Below, in pieces: positions 8,034 through 15,653 of a stretch of DNA of 33,549 bases. Within the stretch, counting starts at the first letter, position 1. Each line of letters begins with the position of its first letter. Made by a program: the position numbers and the translations under genes. Under the pieces are notes generated by a model. It was not told the DNA's origin. It made no database searches and saw only the letters and a program-made list of their open reading frames with translations. This DNA comes from Synergistales bacterium. GTDB taxonomy: Bacteria; Synergistota; Synergistia; Synergistales; Aminobacteriaceae. The stretch spans positions 1-33,549 of the forward strand of contig BNVH01000039.1 of the NCBI GenBank assembly GCA_025997955.1, in the 5' to 3' direction.

Positions 8034-9722
8034 ATGAAGTCACGGGCTTCGCTGTTTGTGTTTGCTTTCATTATGTTATTTTGCGCGGCTCCCGCCATGT
8101 CCGCTATATTGGACACACCGGACACGCGTTTTGAAGCGCCTGACATAATGTCGATGATTCAGGAGAACCCCGACTTTTCGACATATCCCGGATATGACGG
8201 GGTGATATGGCTCAAACAAAGAGGATACGCTTTAGCCAAGGACGGCGGCGTAGAAAGACAGAGTCTTTGGGTGATTCTCGGGCGCAAGGGGTTGGATCCT
8301 CGCTGGCTGAAATGGGATATAGCTGTGCCTGAGGGTCGGGAAGGCCGAAAAGGCACGGTGGAATTTCAGGAGGCCTCGGTTTATTCGCCCGGCGAGGGAA
8401 GAAAGGTCGCTGACGTAACGCCAAGCGAAGGAGACGGCGTAAAACATTCTGTAGTTTTTCAGCCCGATATCTTGCCGGACGAGTTCATTTTGGTGATAGC
8501 CTGGAGCGAGCTTTTTCCGGATAAGCTCTCCGTAGACGACCTCGTCTGGGTGAGTGAGTCTTTGCCGGTTTGGGAGGATATTACGTTGGTTACTGTCCCG
8601 GCAGTGCAAAGGCTTTATTACACATCGAATACAGGGGTAGAACCTGAGCAAAGACAAATGGGGACGTCCATTCTGTACGAGTGGCGCGTCATCAACGCGC
8701 TGCCTGACGCTCGTGTCTCGCTGCTTGATTCTCCGCGAAGTTATATAGCTTTTAGTGTCAGGGAGGGCAAGGACGCGGCGGCGCGTCTCTTGAAAAACCT
8801 TGAGACGCCTATTAAAGCAAGAGTCGCCGGGATGACGCCTAAAAACAAAGAGACGCGAGTTTTTTGGCAAATGGCGTACCCGCCAAACGCGAGAGAACCG
8901 GTCTGTGACGGCATGGTCGTTTCGCCTGTCTTGGCTATGAATGATAATAAAAACACGCGTTATTACGACTTAAAAGACGTTTCCGATGATAGTCTCCGCG
9001 CGTCGCTGTCTAAAAACGAGGACTCCGTAAGCCTCAGAGGACGCGAAATATGGGGTGTAAACGATGAAGGCAAAACTGAAAAACGGCAAATTCCAAACAC
9101 ATCGGCATCACAAAACCGACTCTTCGCGCGTTTTGACATGTCGCTCGACAGAGACGGAATCTTGAGCGGAACGGTTAAGATAACGGCTCTTGAGGCATGG
9201 AAAGACCTGTTTTCCGGGCTTGATTTAAAGGGTGTCATGTCAGAGCTTTTTCCGCAGATTTCACGTTGGGGTGACATAAAAACGACCGCTAAGCGGGAGG
9301 GGGAAATAGTAGCGGTTTTAGCGCCTATTCAGGCAATTAAAAGCTCCGACGGAGACAGAGTGATGGTCTCCATACCGCCTATGCGCCCTAAATATTTCAC
9401 GCGACTCGCAAATTTAAGGCCCGGCGCTTCAGGCTCCGACACCTTGCGCTTTCCTTTCACTATGGACGCGCGTTTTGTTCTCGCTCTGCCGAAGGGGACG
9501 GAGGATGTGCTTCTCCCTGAATCTACCGAAAGCGGCGGAGCTAAAATCAAATCTTCTGTTACATATAAATACAGAAAGAGAACCGTCATAGCTGAGGGGC
9601 ATTTGACGATAGGCTCCGTGAAAATCGACGAGGAGTCCGCGCCTGCGTTGGGCGCGGTCATAGGAAATTGGCAAAACCTTATGACAAAACCCTTACCGAT
9701 CAAACTGAAAAAAGTAAAATAA
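8034..9722 (+). CDS. Secreted protein of unknown function, possible DUF3857-like segment
   Basis: 562 aa with a clear Sec signal peptide (cleavage near AMSA, residues 21-24), so it acts in the periplasm or outer membrane. SD AGGAGGG (8019-8025) supports the start. The N-terminal third carries repeated phrases such as GVIWLKQRGYAL and the region around SILYEWRVINALPDARV. These resemble the beta-rich N-terminal domain (DUF3857) of transglutaminase-type secreted proteins, but no catalytic Cys-His-Asp module is visible. The rest looks beta-rich with no motif I can name. It lies 42 nt after secA and 28 nt before argS. The function is unknown, and the family assignment rests on pattern memory only. 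Confidence 0.8.
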   Translation: MKSRASLFVFAFIMLFCAAPAMSAILDTPDTRFEAPDIMSMIQENPDFSTYPGYDGVIWLKQRGYALAKDGGVERQSLWVILGRKGLDPRWLKWDIAVPEGREGRKGTVEFQEASVYSPGEGRKVADVTPSEGDGVKHSVVFQPDILPDEFILVIAWSELFPDKLSVDDLVWVSESLPVWEDITLVTVPAVQRLYYTSNTGVEPEQRQMGTSILYEWRVINALPDARVSLLDSPRSYIAFSVREGKDAAARLLKNLETPIKARVAGMTPKNKETRVFWQMAYPPNAREPVCDGMVVSPVLAMNDNKNTRYYDLKDVSDDSLRASLSKNEDSVSLRGREIWGVNDEGKTEKRQIPNTSASQNRLFARFDMSLDRDGILSGTVKITALEAWKDLFSGLDLKGVMSELFPQISRWGDIKTTAKREGEIVAVLAPIQAIKSSDGDRVMVSIPPMRPKYFTRLANLRPGASGSDTLRFPFTMDARFVLALPKGTEDVLLPESTESGGAKIKSSVTYKYRKRTVIAEGHLTIGSVKIDEESAPALGAVIGNWQNLMTKPLPIKLKKVK

Positions 9723-9750
9723 TCATAAATCATTTATGGAGGGATTTTTC

Positions 9751-11529
9751 TTGCCCAAAATCGGAAGCGGTATTGATGTTTATCTTAAGGAAATATTATC
9801 GGCAAGTCTTGTTGAGCTTGCGGCAGAAGAGGGCAAGACTTTACCTGACGAAAGTAAAATGTCTCAGGCTCTCGAAATAGAGCGTCCGAAGCGCGAAGGG
9901 CAAGGAGACCGGGCGACGAGCGCGGCTTTGCGGCTGTCTAAGTCGTTTGGCATCTCGCCGCGTGATCTTGCCTCGAAAATCATTGCGGCATTGGAGGGCA
10001 AAAAAGGCGGCTTGATAGAAAAAATCGAAGTAGCCGGCCCTGGATTTATTAACTTTTTCCTGTCGGGCGAGTGGCTTTCTAACGTAGTACACGAGGTATT
10101 GAGCGAAGGCGACAGATATGGCGCGAATGACGCGGGCGCTGGGCGAAGAGTGCAGGTGGAGTTTGTGAGCGCTAATCCAACAGGGCCTTTGCACATAGGG
10201 CATGGGCGCGGCGCGGCGGTTGGAGATACTTTGGCAAACCTTCTCGCTTTCGCCGGATGGAAAGTAGAGCGAGAGTACTACATAAACGACGCTGGGCTTC
10301 AAATGGAGATCTTAGGACGCTCCACTCAGTCGAGATATTTTGAGCTTCAGGGAAAACCAGATTTGGCTCCCTTTCCCGAAAATGCCTATAAGGGCGGTTA
10401 CATCTATGATATAGCAAAAAGCGCAATAGCCGAGGAGGGGGATAAATTTCTCTCTATGCCATTGGATGAAAGCCTGCCTTGGTTCAAAAAGCTCGCGGGC
10501 GGCGTTATTCTGGGAACAATAAAGGCTGACCTTGAGGACTTCGGGGTTCATTTTGACGTCTGGTTCTCGGAGAGCACTCTTTACGAGCGCAAGTTGGTTC
10601 CGCAAGCCATGGAATACCTAAAAACGCGCGGGTATACATTTGAATCCGAAGGGGCTTTATGGTTTAAGACCTCTGATTTTGCTGAAGCCCCGGCAGGTGA
10701 AAATAGCGACAACAATCAACAGACCGAAGAAGAAAAAGACCGCGTGCTGATCAGGGGCAACGGCGTCCCGACGTATTTCGCGTCCGATATAGCCTACCAC
10801 AAAGAAAAATTCGACAGAGGCTTTGATCGGGTCATAGATATATGGGGAGCCGACCATCACGGTTACGTGCCGCGCATGAAGGCCGGAATAGAGGCGATAG
10901 GACGAAACCCCAGCGACTTCGACGTTATGCTGATTCAGTTTGTCAATCTCGTGCGAGATGGAGTTCAGGTTCCTATGTCCACTCGTTCCGGACAGTTCGT
11001 GACCTTGCGGGACGTTTTAGATGAAGTTGGCGTGGACGCCACGCGTTATTTCTTTTTAATGCGCCGTCACGACAGCCAGCTTGACTTCGACCTTGAGTTG
11101 GCCAAAAAGGCCGGCAACGATAATCCCGTTTACTACGTTCAATACGCTCACGCGCGCATATCAAGCGTCCTGCGTGAAGCTGTGGCGCAAGGAAAGCGCT
11201 TGCCCGAAGCAAACGGCGATATTTCGCCTGCCATATTCCCTGTCATATTCAACGAAGCGCAAGGTGGCGCGGAAGCGCGTAAACTTGTCGATTTTCTCGC
11301 GTTTTTCCCAAAGGATATGGCCGGGGCGGCAAGAGACCTTACGCCTCATGCTGTGACGGTTTACGCAACAGGGTTAGCGGGAGCGTTTCATGCTTTCTAC
11401 AACACAAACCGCATTCTTGATTCAACTCCCGATCTTGAGGCGTCCCGTTTGGCCTTGGCCTTGGCCGCTAAGATAGTTTTGGCTCGCTGCTTGGCTATTA
11501 TCGGCGTTTCGGCGCCCGAGAAAATGTGA
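9751..11529 (+). CDS. argS: Arginine--tRNA ligase
   Basis: Class I aminoacyl-tRNA synthetase charging tRNA-Arg. It has an N-terminal additional domain, then the catalytic fold with ANPTGPLHIGHG (HIGH at 148-151). The ArgRS-specific replacement of KMSKS is seen as VPMSTRSGQF (Met409), and a C-terminal DALR anticodon-binding domain begins near YAHARISSVLR. The start deserves care: an ATG at 9736 is in frame, but the bases right behind it are the SD itself (GGAGGG 9739-9744). The start used is therefore probably TTG 9751, giving 592 aa beginning MPKIGSGI. Length is normal for the family. Confidence 0.96.
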   Translation: MPKIGSGIDVYLKEILSASLVELAAEEGKTLPDESKMSQALEIERPKREGQGDRATSAALRLSKSFGISPRDLASKIIAALEGKKGGLIEKIEVAGPGFINFFLSGEWLSNVVHEVLSEGDRYGANDAGAGRRVQVEFVSANPTGPLHIGHGRGAAVGDTLANLLAFAGWKVEREYYINDAGLQMEILGRSTQSRYFELQGKPDLAPFPENAYKGGYIYDIAKSAIAEEGDKFLSMPLDESLPWFKKLAGGVILGTIKADLEDFGVHFDVWFSESTLYERKLVPQAMEYLKTRGYTFESEGALWFKTSDFAEAPAGENSDNNQQTEEEKDRVLIRGNGVPTYFASDIAYHKEKFDRGFDRVIDIWGADHHGYVPRMKAGIEAIGRNPSDFDVMLIQFVNLVRDGVQVPMSTRSGQFVTLRDVLDEVGVDATRYFFLMRRHDSQLDFDLELAKKAGNDNPVYYVQYAHARISSVLREAVAQGKRLPEANGDISPAIFPVIFNEAQGGAEARKLVDFLAFFPKDMAGAARDLTPHAVTVYATGLAGAFHAFYNTNRILDSTPDLEASRLALALAAKIVLARCLAIIGVSAPEKM

Positions 11530-11553
11530 CAAGACCGAGAGGCTTGAGTTATA

Positions 11554-11892
11554 ATGGCGCAATCCGGCTCACGGTTCAGATATAGAAATTCAAAATTACC
11601 GCGCTTGCGATGGCTGATTTTAGCGGCTCCCTTAGTCGTGTGGGCGTTTATCGCGGGTACGGTCTTCTATTCTGAACTCGGTAAGTTTTTCCGCCTGAGC
11701 TCAGCGGTGGAGGAGAGAACGGCCAGACTTGCCGAGAAAGAACGTGTGGTGCGCGTCTATAAAGAACAGGCCGATTTTTATAAAACACAGGAGGGCGTCG
11801 CTCATTTGGCCCGTGAGCATTATAATCTTGCCCTTCCCGGAGAGCGAGTTTATTTATTGGTGACAATATCTGAGGACGAACCAAGAAGATAA
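11554..11892 (+). CDS. FtsB/DivIC-family septum formation initiator
   Basis: 112-aa bitopic membrane protein expected in the FtsQ-FtsB-FtsL divisome complex. It has a short basic N-terminus, one transmembrane segment (about residues 20-45), a heptad-like coiled coil (LSSAVEERTARLAEKERVVR) and the family's C-terminal pattern YKTQEGVAHLAREHYNLALP followed by GERVYLL. It starts 24 nt after argS and is probably in the same transcript. A terminator follows at 11931. The family resemblance is strong; whether the orthologue is FtsB or DivIC cannot be decided from length alone. Confidence 0.88.
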   Translation: MAQSGSRFRYRNSKLPRLRWLILAAPLVVWAFIAGTVFYSELGKFFRLSSAVEERTARLAEKERVVRVYKEQADFYKTQEGVAHLAREHYNLALPGERVYLLVTISEDEPRR

Positions 11893-11921
11893 AAATTGAA
11901 GATAAAATATTGAAGATAAAA
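11885..11921. repeat. Triple GAAGATAAAA direct repeat
   Basis: GAAGATAAAA occurs at 11885-11894, 11898-11907 and 11912-11921. The first copy includes the last codons and stop of the ftsB-like gene. The last two are part of a longer ATTGAAGATAAAA unit. It looks like local slippage expansion just before the terminator. Confidence 0.7.
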
Positions 11922-11930
11922 ATTTCAAAA

Positions 11931-11977
11931 AATTCGCGCGCACGCTCCAAACTTGGAGTGTGCGCGCGAATTTTTTT
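11931..11977 (+). terminator. Strong intrinsic terminator after the ftsB-like gene
   Basis: A 20-bp stem (11931-11950 with 11953-11972, one G.T wobble, AC loop) is very GC-rich in the middle and is followed by a run of T (to 11977). The A-rich left flank would also let it act for the convergent minus-strand gene that ends at 11997. Confidence 0.88.
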
Positions 11978-11996
11978 GTTAGAATTGCCGTCAGAG

Positions 11997-12497
11997 TTAT
12001 TTTTTCTTCGTGTTCTTCGCGGGCGCCGCTTTGGGGAAAACATAGTTAGCCGCTTTGCCGGTGGCGTGCTTGGGATCCACGGAGGCAAAGGTCTTCTTGG
12101 TGTTCTCGCTGCTCCCGTCAAAAACAGTTCCGTGGATTTCCTCACCGAGCATATCGTAATGCTTCTGATAGACTACGGCAAACCTTTTGCCGTCGGGGGC
12201 GTACTCGTACATATACTCAGTGAAATACAGACCGCCTGCCGACTCTGGGGAGAGGCCAAACTTGGACATGAGCAAGTCGATTGTCTCGCGTTTGATAGTC
12301 TCGTTTGTGTAGTATTTGCGTACCACAGCAAACGGCGCGCCACTTTGTGTCCCGTAGTCAACAAGCCACCACTGCATCTTGATGTGGTCTTGCTTGAAGT
12401 CCACCGGCTCTTTGACAGCCGCCGCCGCCGGTATAGCGGAAACTATCAAAGCCAACAAAACCAATACCAAAATCTTTCTTCCCATTCTCGCTTTCAA
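11997..12497 (-). CDS. Secreted protein of unknown function
   Basis: 166 aa with an N-terminal signal peptide (MKARMGRKILVLVLLALIVS, cleavage near PAAAA), hence exported. The mature part contains MQWWLVDYGTQSGAPFAVVRKYYT and GLYFTEYMYEYAPDGKRFAVVYQ, and ends in a basic NTKKK tail; I recognise no family. The frame is open further upstream to 12545. TTG 12497 is preferred because GGAGGG on the minus strand lies 8 nt before it and the signal peptide then begins correctly. It is transcribed alone, divergently from the 304-aa gene and convergent to the argS unit. Confidence 0.78.
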   Translation of the reverse strand: MKARMGRKILVLVLLALIVSAIPAAAAVKEPVDFKQDHIKMQWWLVDYGTQSGAPFAVVRKYYTNETIKRETIDLLMSKFGLSPESAGGLYFTEYMYEYAPDGKRFAVVYQKHYDMLGEEIHGTVFDGSSENTKKTFASVDPKHATGKAANYVFPKAAPAKNTKKK

Positions 12498-12580
12498 AAC
12501 AAAATCCCTCCAAATTAATAAAGATATAAAAAAGATGTAAAACAAAATACAAGTTTTAAGTCCGAAAAATCGACACGATT

Positions 12581-12608
12581 ATTGTATCATACAAACAAAG
12601 ATTGTAAA
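12581..12608 (-). promoter_or_regulatory. Minus-strand promoter of the secreted 166-aa gene
   Basis: On the minus strand, TTTACA (complement of 12603-12608), 16 nt, then TACAAT (complement of 12581-12586). It overlaps the oppositely directed promoter almost completely. A perfect dyad, TTGTATCATACAA (12582-12594), covers this -10 and the other promoter's -35. Confidence 0.5.
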
Positions 12609-12610
12609 AT
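12582..12610 (+). promoter_or_regulatory. Plus-strand promoter for the gmk-rpoZ-coaBC-priA unit
   Basis: TTGTAT (12582-12587), exactly 17 nt, and TAAAAT (12605-12610), 55 nt before the start of the 304-aa gene. It shares its DNA with the divergent minus promoter, so only one polymerase can occupy the site at a time. Confidence 0.55.
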
Positions 12611-12664
12611 ATAGCGTCGTTGTGGTATTCTTACTGAAACACTTACTTTTGGGAGGGGAGCTGT

Positions 12665-13579
12665 TTGATTTTTGAATTGATGTCTAATGGTCGTATAGTG
12701 GTTTTGCCTGAGACAGCTCTCCCGGATGGGCTTCCGGAGATTCCGGAACAGAGAGTCGTCTTGTTGTTGCCGTACAATCGCTGCCTTCTGGGCCATTGTA
12801 TCAAAAAAAATTATGAGCGCTGGATATGGGGAAGGCCTGGCGGCGAGTTTGAAGAAGTGTTTTTATATGAAAATCAGTCCTTGTCGCTTGTCATTGACGA
12901 GATAACAAAGATAGTTCTCACCAGCGGTATAGTTTCGCAAATGCGCGGCGCGATGTTTTCTCAGATGAGCCCGCCCGGAGAACATCTGCCCACGGTATTG
13001 CTTTTACGGGGCGTTCTGAAGAGTCACCCAGTCTTTCAGGATGAAAAAATTTTTCAAAACGAGTCTCTCGTTCTCTCTCTTATCGAAAAGGAAGAGATTA
13101 CGACTATGACGTATTGGGCCGTGCGTTTTTCTCTGTTCCGAGGGGATTTTGACGCCATAGCGCGTGTAAAAACGTGGCTTAGGACATCGTCGGATATATT
13201 CGACTCTCAAGAACGCGCGCCTAAGGTCTGGTTCTCCCTGACGCCTCTTCCGGGCGGAAAGGAAATAGCCGAGATAGAGTCGCTTTCTTTCGCTGTCGAT
13301 GACTTGCATCGTATGATCTCACAAAACGCTTTCCCCGTTGTTCTGTTCAGCAAGACAGGATATCTTGTGCTCTCAGATTTCGGAAGTCTCGGCGGCGCTA
13401 CGTTTCGCGTTTGGATGTTCCTCCCCTCGCCAGTATGGTCAGAGCTGAGAGACCGCCGAAAGCTTACGATACGCGACATTTTACTGTCGGCTTGGGGTTA
13501 TCGTGACGCTGTTCAGGCGTTAGCTGAGCGTGGACGTTACGCTGCCGCAAAGAGCACGATACTGATTGAGCAAGCTTGA
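12665..13579 (+). CDS. Protein of unknown function, 304 aa
   Basis: No family recognised. It starts at TTG 12665, supported by the strong SD GGGAGGGG (12651-12658). No signal peptide or membrane segment is evident, so it is probably cytoplasmic. The protein is mixed alpha/beta by eye, with segments such as RVVLLLPYNRCLLGHCIKKN and GYLVLSDFGSLGGATFRVWM. It is the first gene of a tight unit with gmk, whose predicted ATG follows its stop by a single base. Many bacteria have yicC and remA before gmk; this gene is neither by sequence. Confidence 0.8.
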   Translation: MIFELMSNGRIVVLPETALPDGLPEIPEQRVVLLLPYNRCLLGHCIKKNYERWIWGRPGGEFEEVFLYENQSLSLVIDEITKIVLTSGIVSQMRGAMFSQMSPPGEHLPTVLLLRGVLKSHPVFQDEKIFQNESLVLSLIEKEEITTMTYWAVRFSLFRGDFDAIARVKTWLRTSSDIFDSQERAPKVWFSLTPLPGGKEIAEIESLSFAVDDLHRMISQNAFPVVLFSKTGYLVLSDFGSLGGATFRVWMFLPSPVWSELRDRRKLTIRDILLSAWGYRDAVQALAERGRYAAAKSTILIEQA

Positions 13580-13580
13580 A

Positions 13581-14204
13581 ATGGACAAACCCGGAATCAA
13601 GAAGCCGATTGGCAGCAAGCTTTTTGTACTGAGCGGTCCTAGCGGAGTGGGGAAGGGGACTCTGAGGGAGCATGCGCTGTCAGGGTTGGGGATGATTTAT
13701 TCCATTTCCTGTACGACAAGAAGCCCACGCGAGGGAGAACGCGAGGGTACGGATTATCGTTTTATCTCAAAAGAAGATTTTAATGATCGAATTGAGCGCG
13801 GCATGTTTTTGGAGTACGCTCTTGTTCATGGAAATTATTACGGTACGCAGAGCGAAGACGTCAGGGCTGAGATGAGGCTGGGGCGTGACGTTCTGCTTGA
13901 GGTAGACGTGCAGGGCGCGCGTCAGGTGCGGCGCGTTATGCCAAGCCCCGAGAGCGTTTTGATTTTCGTGGCGCCTCCTTCGATTGAGACGTTAGAGGTA
14001 CGTCTGAGGCGCCGCGGTACGGAGCCTGAGGATAAAATTCAACTGAGGTTGAATAACGCGCGCGCCGAAATGGAAGCAATACCGGAGTTTGATCATGTTA
14101 TAATTAATGACAACTTAGAGCAAGCTTCTTCGGTGTTGCGCGACATAGTTTTGGAGAATCGTCGAAAACACGAGATGACAAGCTCGGAAAAGGTGAAAAT
14201 ATGA
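13581..14204 (+). CDS. gmk: Guanylate kinase
   Basis: Phosphorylates GMP to GDP. The P-loop GPSGVGKGT (residues 19-27) is followed by ISCTTRSPREGEREGTDYRF, the GMP-binding signature, and then EVDVQGARQVR. 207 aa from ATG 13581, which directly follows the upstream stop (TGA A ATG). An in-frame TTG at 13566 would add five residues and overlap the previous gene; neither has a clear SD. The end overlaps rpoZ by ATGA. The gmk-rpoZ-coaBC-priA order is widely conserved. Confidence 0.95.
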   Translation: MDKPGIKKPIGSKLFVLSGPSGVGKGTLREHALSGLGMIYSISCTTRSPREGEREGTDYRFISKEDFNDRIERGMFLEYALVHGNYYGTQSEDVRAEMRLGRDVLLEVDVQGARQVRRVMPSPESVLIFVAPPSIETLEVRLRRRGTEPEDKIQLRLNNARAEMEAIPEFDHVIINDNLEQASSVLRDIVLENRRKHEMTSSEKVKI

Positions 14205-14425
14205 AATTTTATGACATAGACGCTCTTGAGAGTAAGTGCGGCACGGATAACAAGTATAAGATAACATCTCTTGTCACGGCGCGCGCCAGATGGCTGAGCG
14301 AGCAGAAAAAAATCATCAACACCACGCCAGAGAATGAAAAATATCTCTCGATGGCCCTACTCGAAATAGACAACGAACAGCTTCCGAAAGAATGGCTCGA
14401 AGAGCTGGAAAAGCGCAGCCTTTAA
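14201..14425 (+). CDS. rpoZ: RNA polymerase omega subunit
   Basis: 74-aa subunit that helps assemble RNA polymerase. The conserved core DNKYKITSLVTARARWL matches the omega family pattern (NKYxLvxxvAxRAR). The start ATG 14201 overlaps the gmk stop, with AAGGTGA (14190-14196) as SD. Size and position between gmk and coaBC confirm the call despite limited similarity in the acidic C-terminal half. Confidence 0.92.
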   Translation: MKFYDIDALESKCGTDNKYKITSLVTARARWLSEQKKIINTTPENEKYLSMALLEIDNEQLPKEWLEELEKRSL

Positions 14426-14444
14426 TTTAAATTCAGGATAAAAC

Positions 14445-15653
14445 ATGCTTAATTGGAAGCGTTCCCGTAAAATTTTATTGTGTGTGTCGGGCGGAATCGC
14501 CGCGTACAAAATTCCTGGTCTCGTCAGTCGCCTGAGTAAGTTAGACTGCGCGGTCGAGATAATTCTTACCAAGACGGCTGAGACCTTGGTCAGCCCCTTG
14601 GCTTTATCTACTCTGTCCAAGCGAAGAGTTTGGCTTCAGGATGATTTTTTCGCTCCCGCAAGAGGCTTTGAGATCCCTCATATAAGGCTTTCCGAATGGG
14701 CCGATGTCGTAGTGGTCGCCCCTTGCTCGGCCAATACGGCCTTTGGCCTTGCAAACGGAAGGACGGCAAGCATCGTGGAGGCGGCGTTTTTGGCCGCCAC
14801 CGCGCCTATCGTGATTTTCCCCGCCATGAACGCGCATATGTTTGAAAACCAAGCTACGAAGCAAAACCTAAAAACGCTCGCGTCTCGGGGTGTCCGCGTC
14901 GTAGACCCGGAGTTCGGCGCTCTCGCCTGCGGTTATGAGGGCAAGGGACGCCTGCCGGAGACACCTCTCATACTGGAGGAAATTTTTTTGGCGTTGTCGC
15001 CAAATCACGATTTGGCGGGTAAACATGTATTGGTGACAGCAGGGCCTACTTGGGAGTATATCGACCCGGTACGTTTCATATCCAACCCCAGCAGCGGTAA
15101 AATGGGGCTTGCCATGGCGAGAAGCGCTTGGTACAGAGGCGCGGATGTGAGGATGATCTTAGGCCCCGTGTCGCTTGACGCGTCGCTGCACGGCATAGAG
15201 GTGCAGAATGTTGTATCAGCTGTAGAGATGCGCGACCGTGTTATAAAGAATTTAGAGTGGGCTGACTTTATCGTGAAGGCCGCCGCTGTAGGCGACTATC
15301 GCGCTAAAGAGACTTTTGACCACAAACTGAAGCGGGAGGGGAGTGAAACGCTCTCTCTTGATCTCGTGCAAAACCCCGACATAGCGGCGGAAGTAGGAGC
15401 GCTCAAAAAGCCCGGTCAGTTTCTTATAGGCTTTGCGGCTGAGACGGACGATATTCTGAAAAATGCCCGCTCGAAGATGGAGCGCAAGGGATTGGACATT
15501 ATATTGGCCAATGACGTCTCGTCCTCTGAGGGCGGTTTTGCCAGTGACAATAATACGATACATCTTATTTCAAAAACAGGCGACGCCGTTTTTTCGGGCG
15601 GCAAAGAAGAAGTCGCTGACGCCGTGTGGGGATATATAGCGGAAAACAAATGA
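14445..15653 (+). CDS. coaBC: Bifunctional phosphopantothenoylcysteine decarboxylase/synthetase (CoaBC)
   Basis: Makes 4'-phosphopantetheine for coenzyme A from phosphopantothenate and cysteine. The N-terminal flavin-dependent CoaC half has IPHIRLSEWAD (active-site His79), PAMNAHMFENQ and ACGYEGKGRLPE (Cys162). The C-terminal CoaB half begins near residue 195 with VTAGPTWEYIDPVRFI and SNPSSGKMG, then KAAAVGDYR. 402 aa is the usual length. The stop overlaps the priA start (ATGA at 15650-15653). Confidence 0.96.
   Translation: MLNWKRSRKILLCVSGGIAAYKIPGLVSRLSKLDCAVEIILTKTAETLVSPLALSTLSKRRVWLQDDFFAPARGFEIPHIRLSEWADVVVVAPCSANTAFGLANGRTASIVEAAFLAATAPIVIFPAMNAHMFENQATKQNLKTLASRGVRVVDPEFGALACGYEGKGRLPETPLILEEIFLALSPNHDLAGKHVLVTAGPTWEYIDPVRFISNPSSGKMGLAMARSAWYRGADVRMILGPVSLDASLHGIEVQNVVSAVEMRDRVIKNLEWADFIVKAAAVGDYRAKETFDHKLKREGSETLSLDLVQNPDIAAEVGALKKPGQFLIGFAAETDDILKNARSKMERKGLDIILANDVSSSEGGFASDNNTIHLISKTGDAVFSGGKEEVADAVWGYIAENK

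Noticed and set aside
8232..8870. 212-codon minus-strand frame inside the secreted 562-aa gene
   Set aside because: Shadow of a gene with signal peptide and strong SD; no motif, and its own start lacks an SD.
11910..12518. 202-codon plus-strand frame
   Set aside because: It is antisense to the signal-peptide-bearing 166-aa gene and runs through a terminator hairpin; no SD or recognisable motif.
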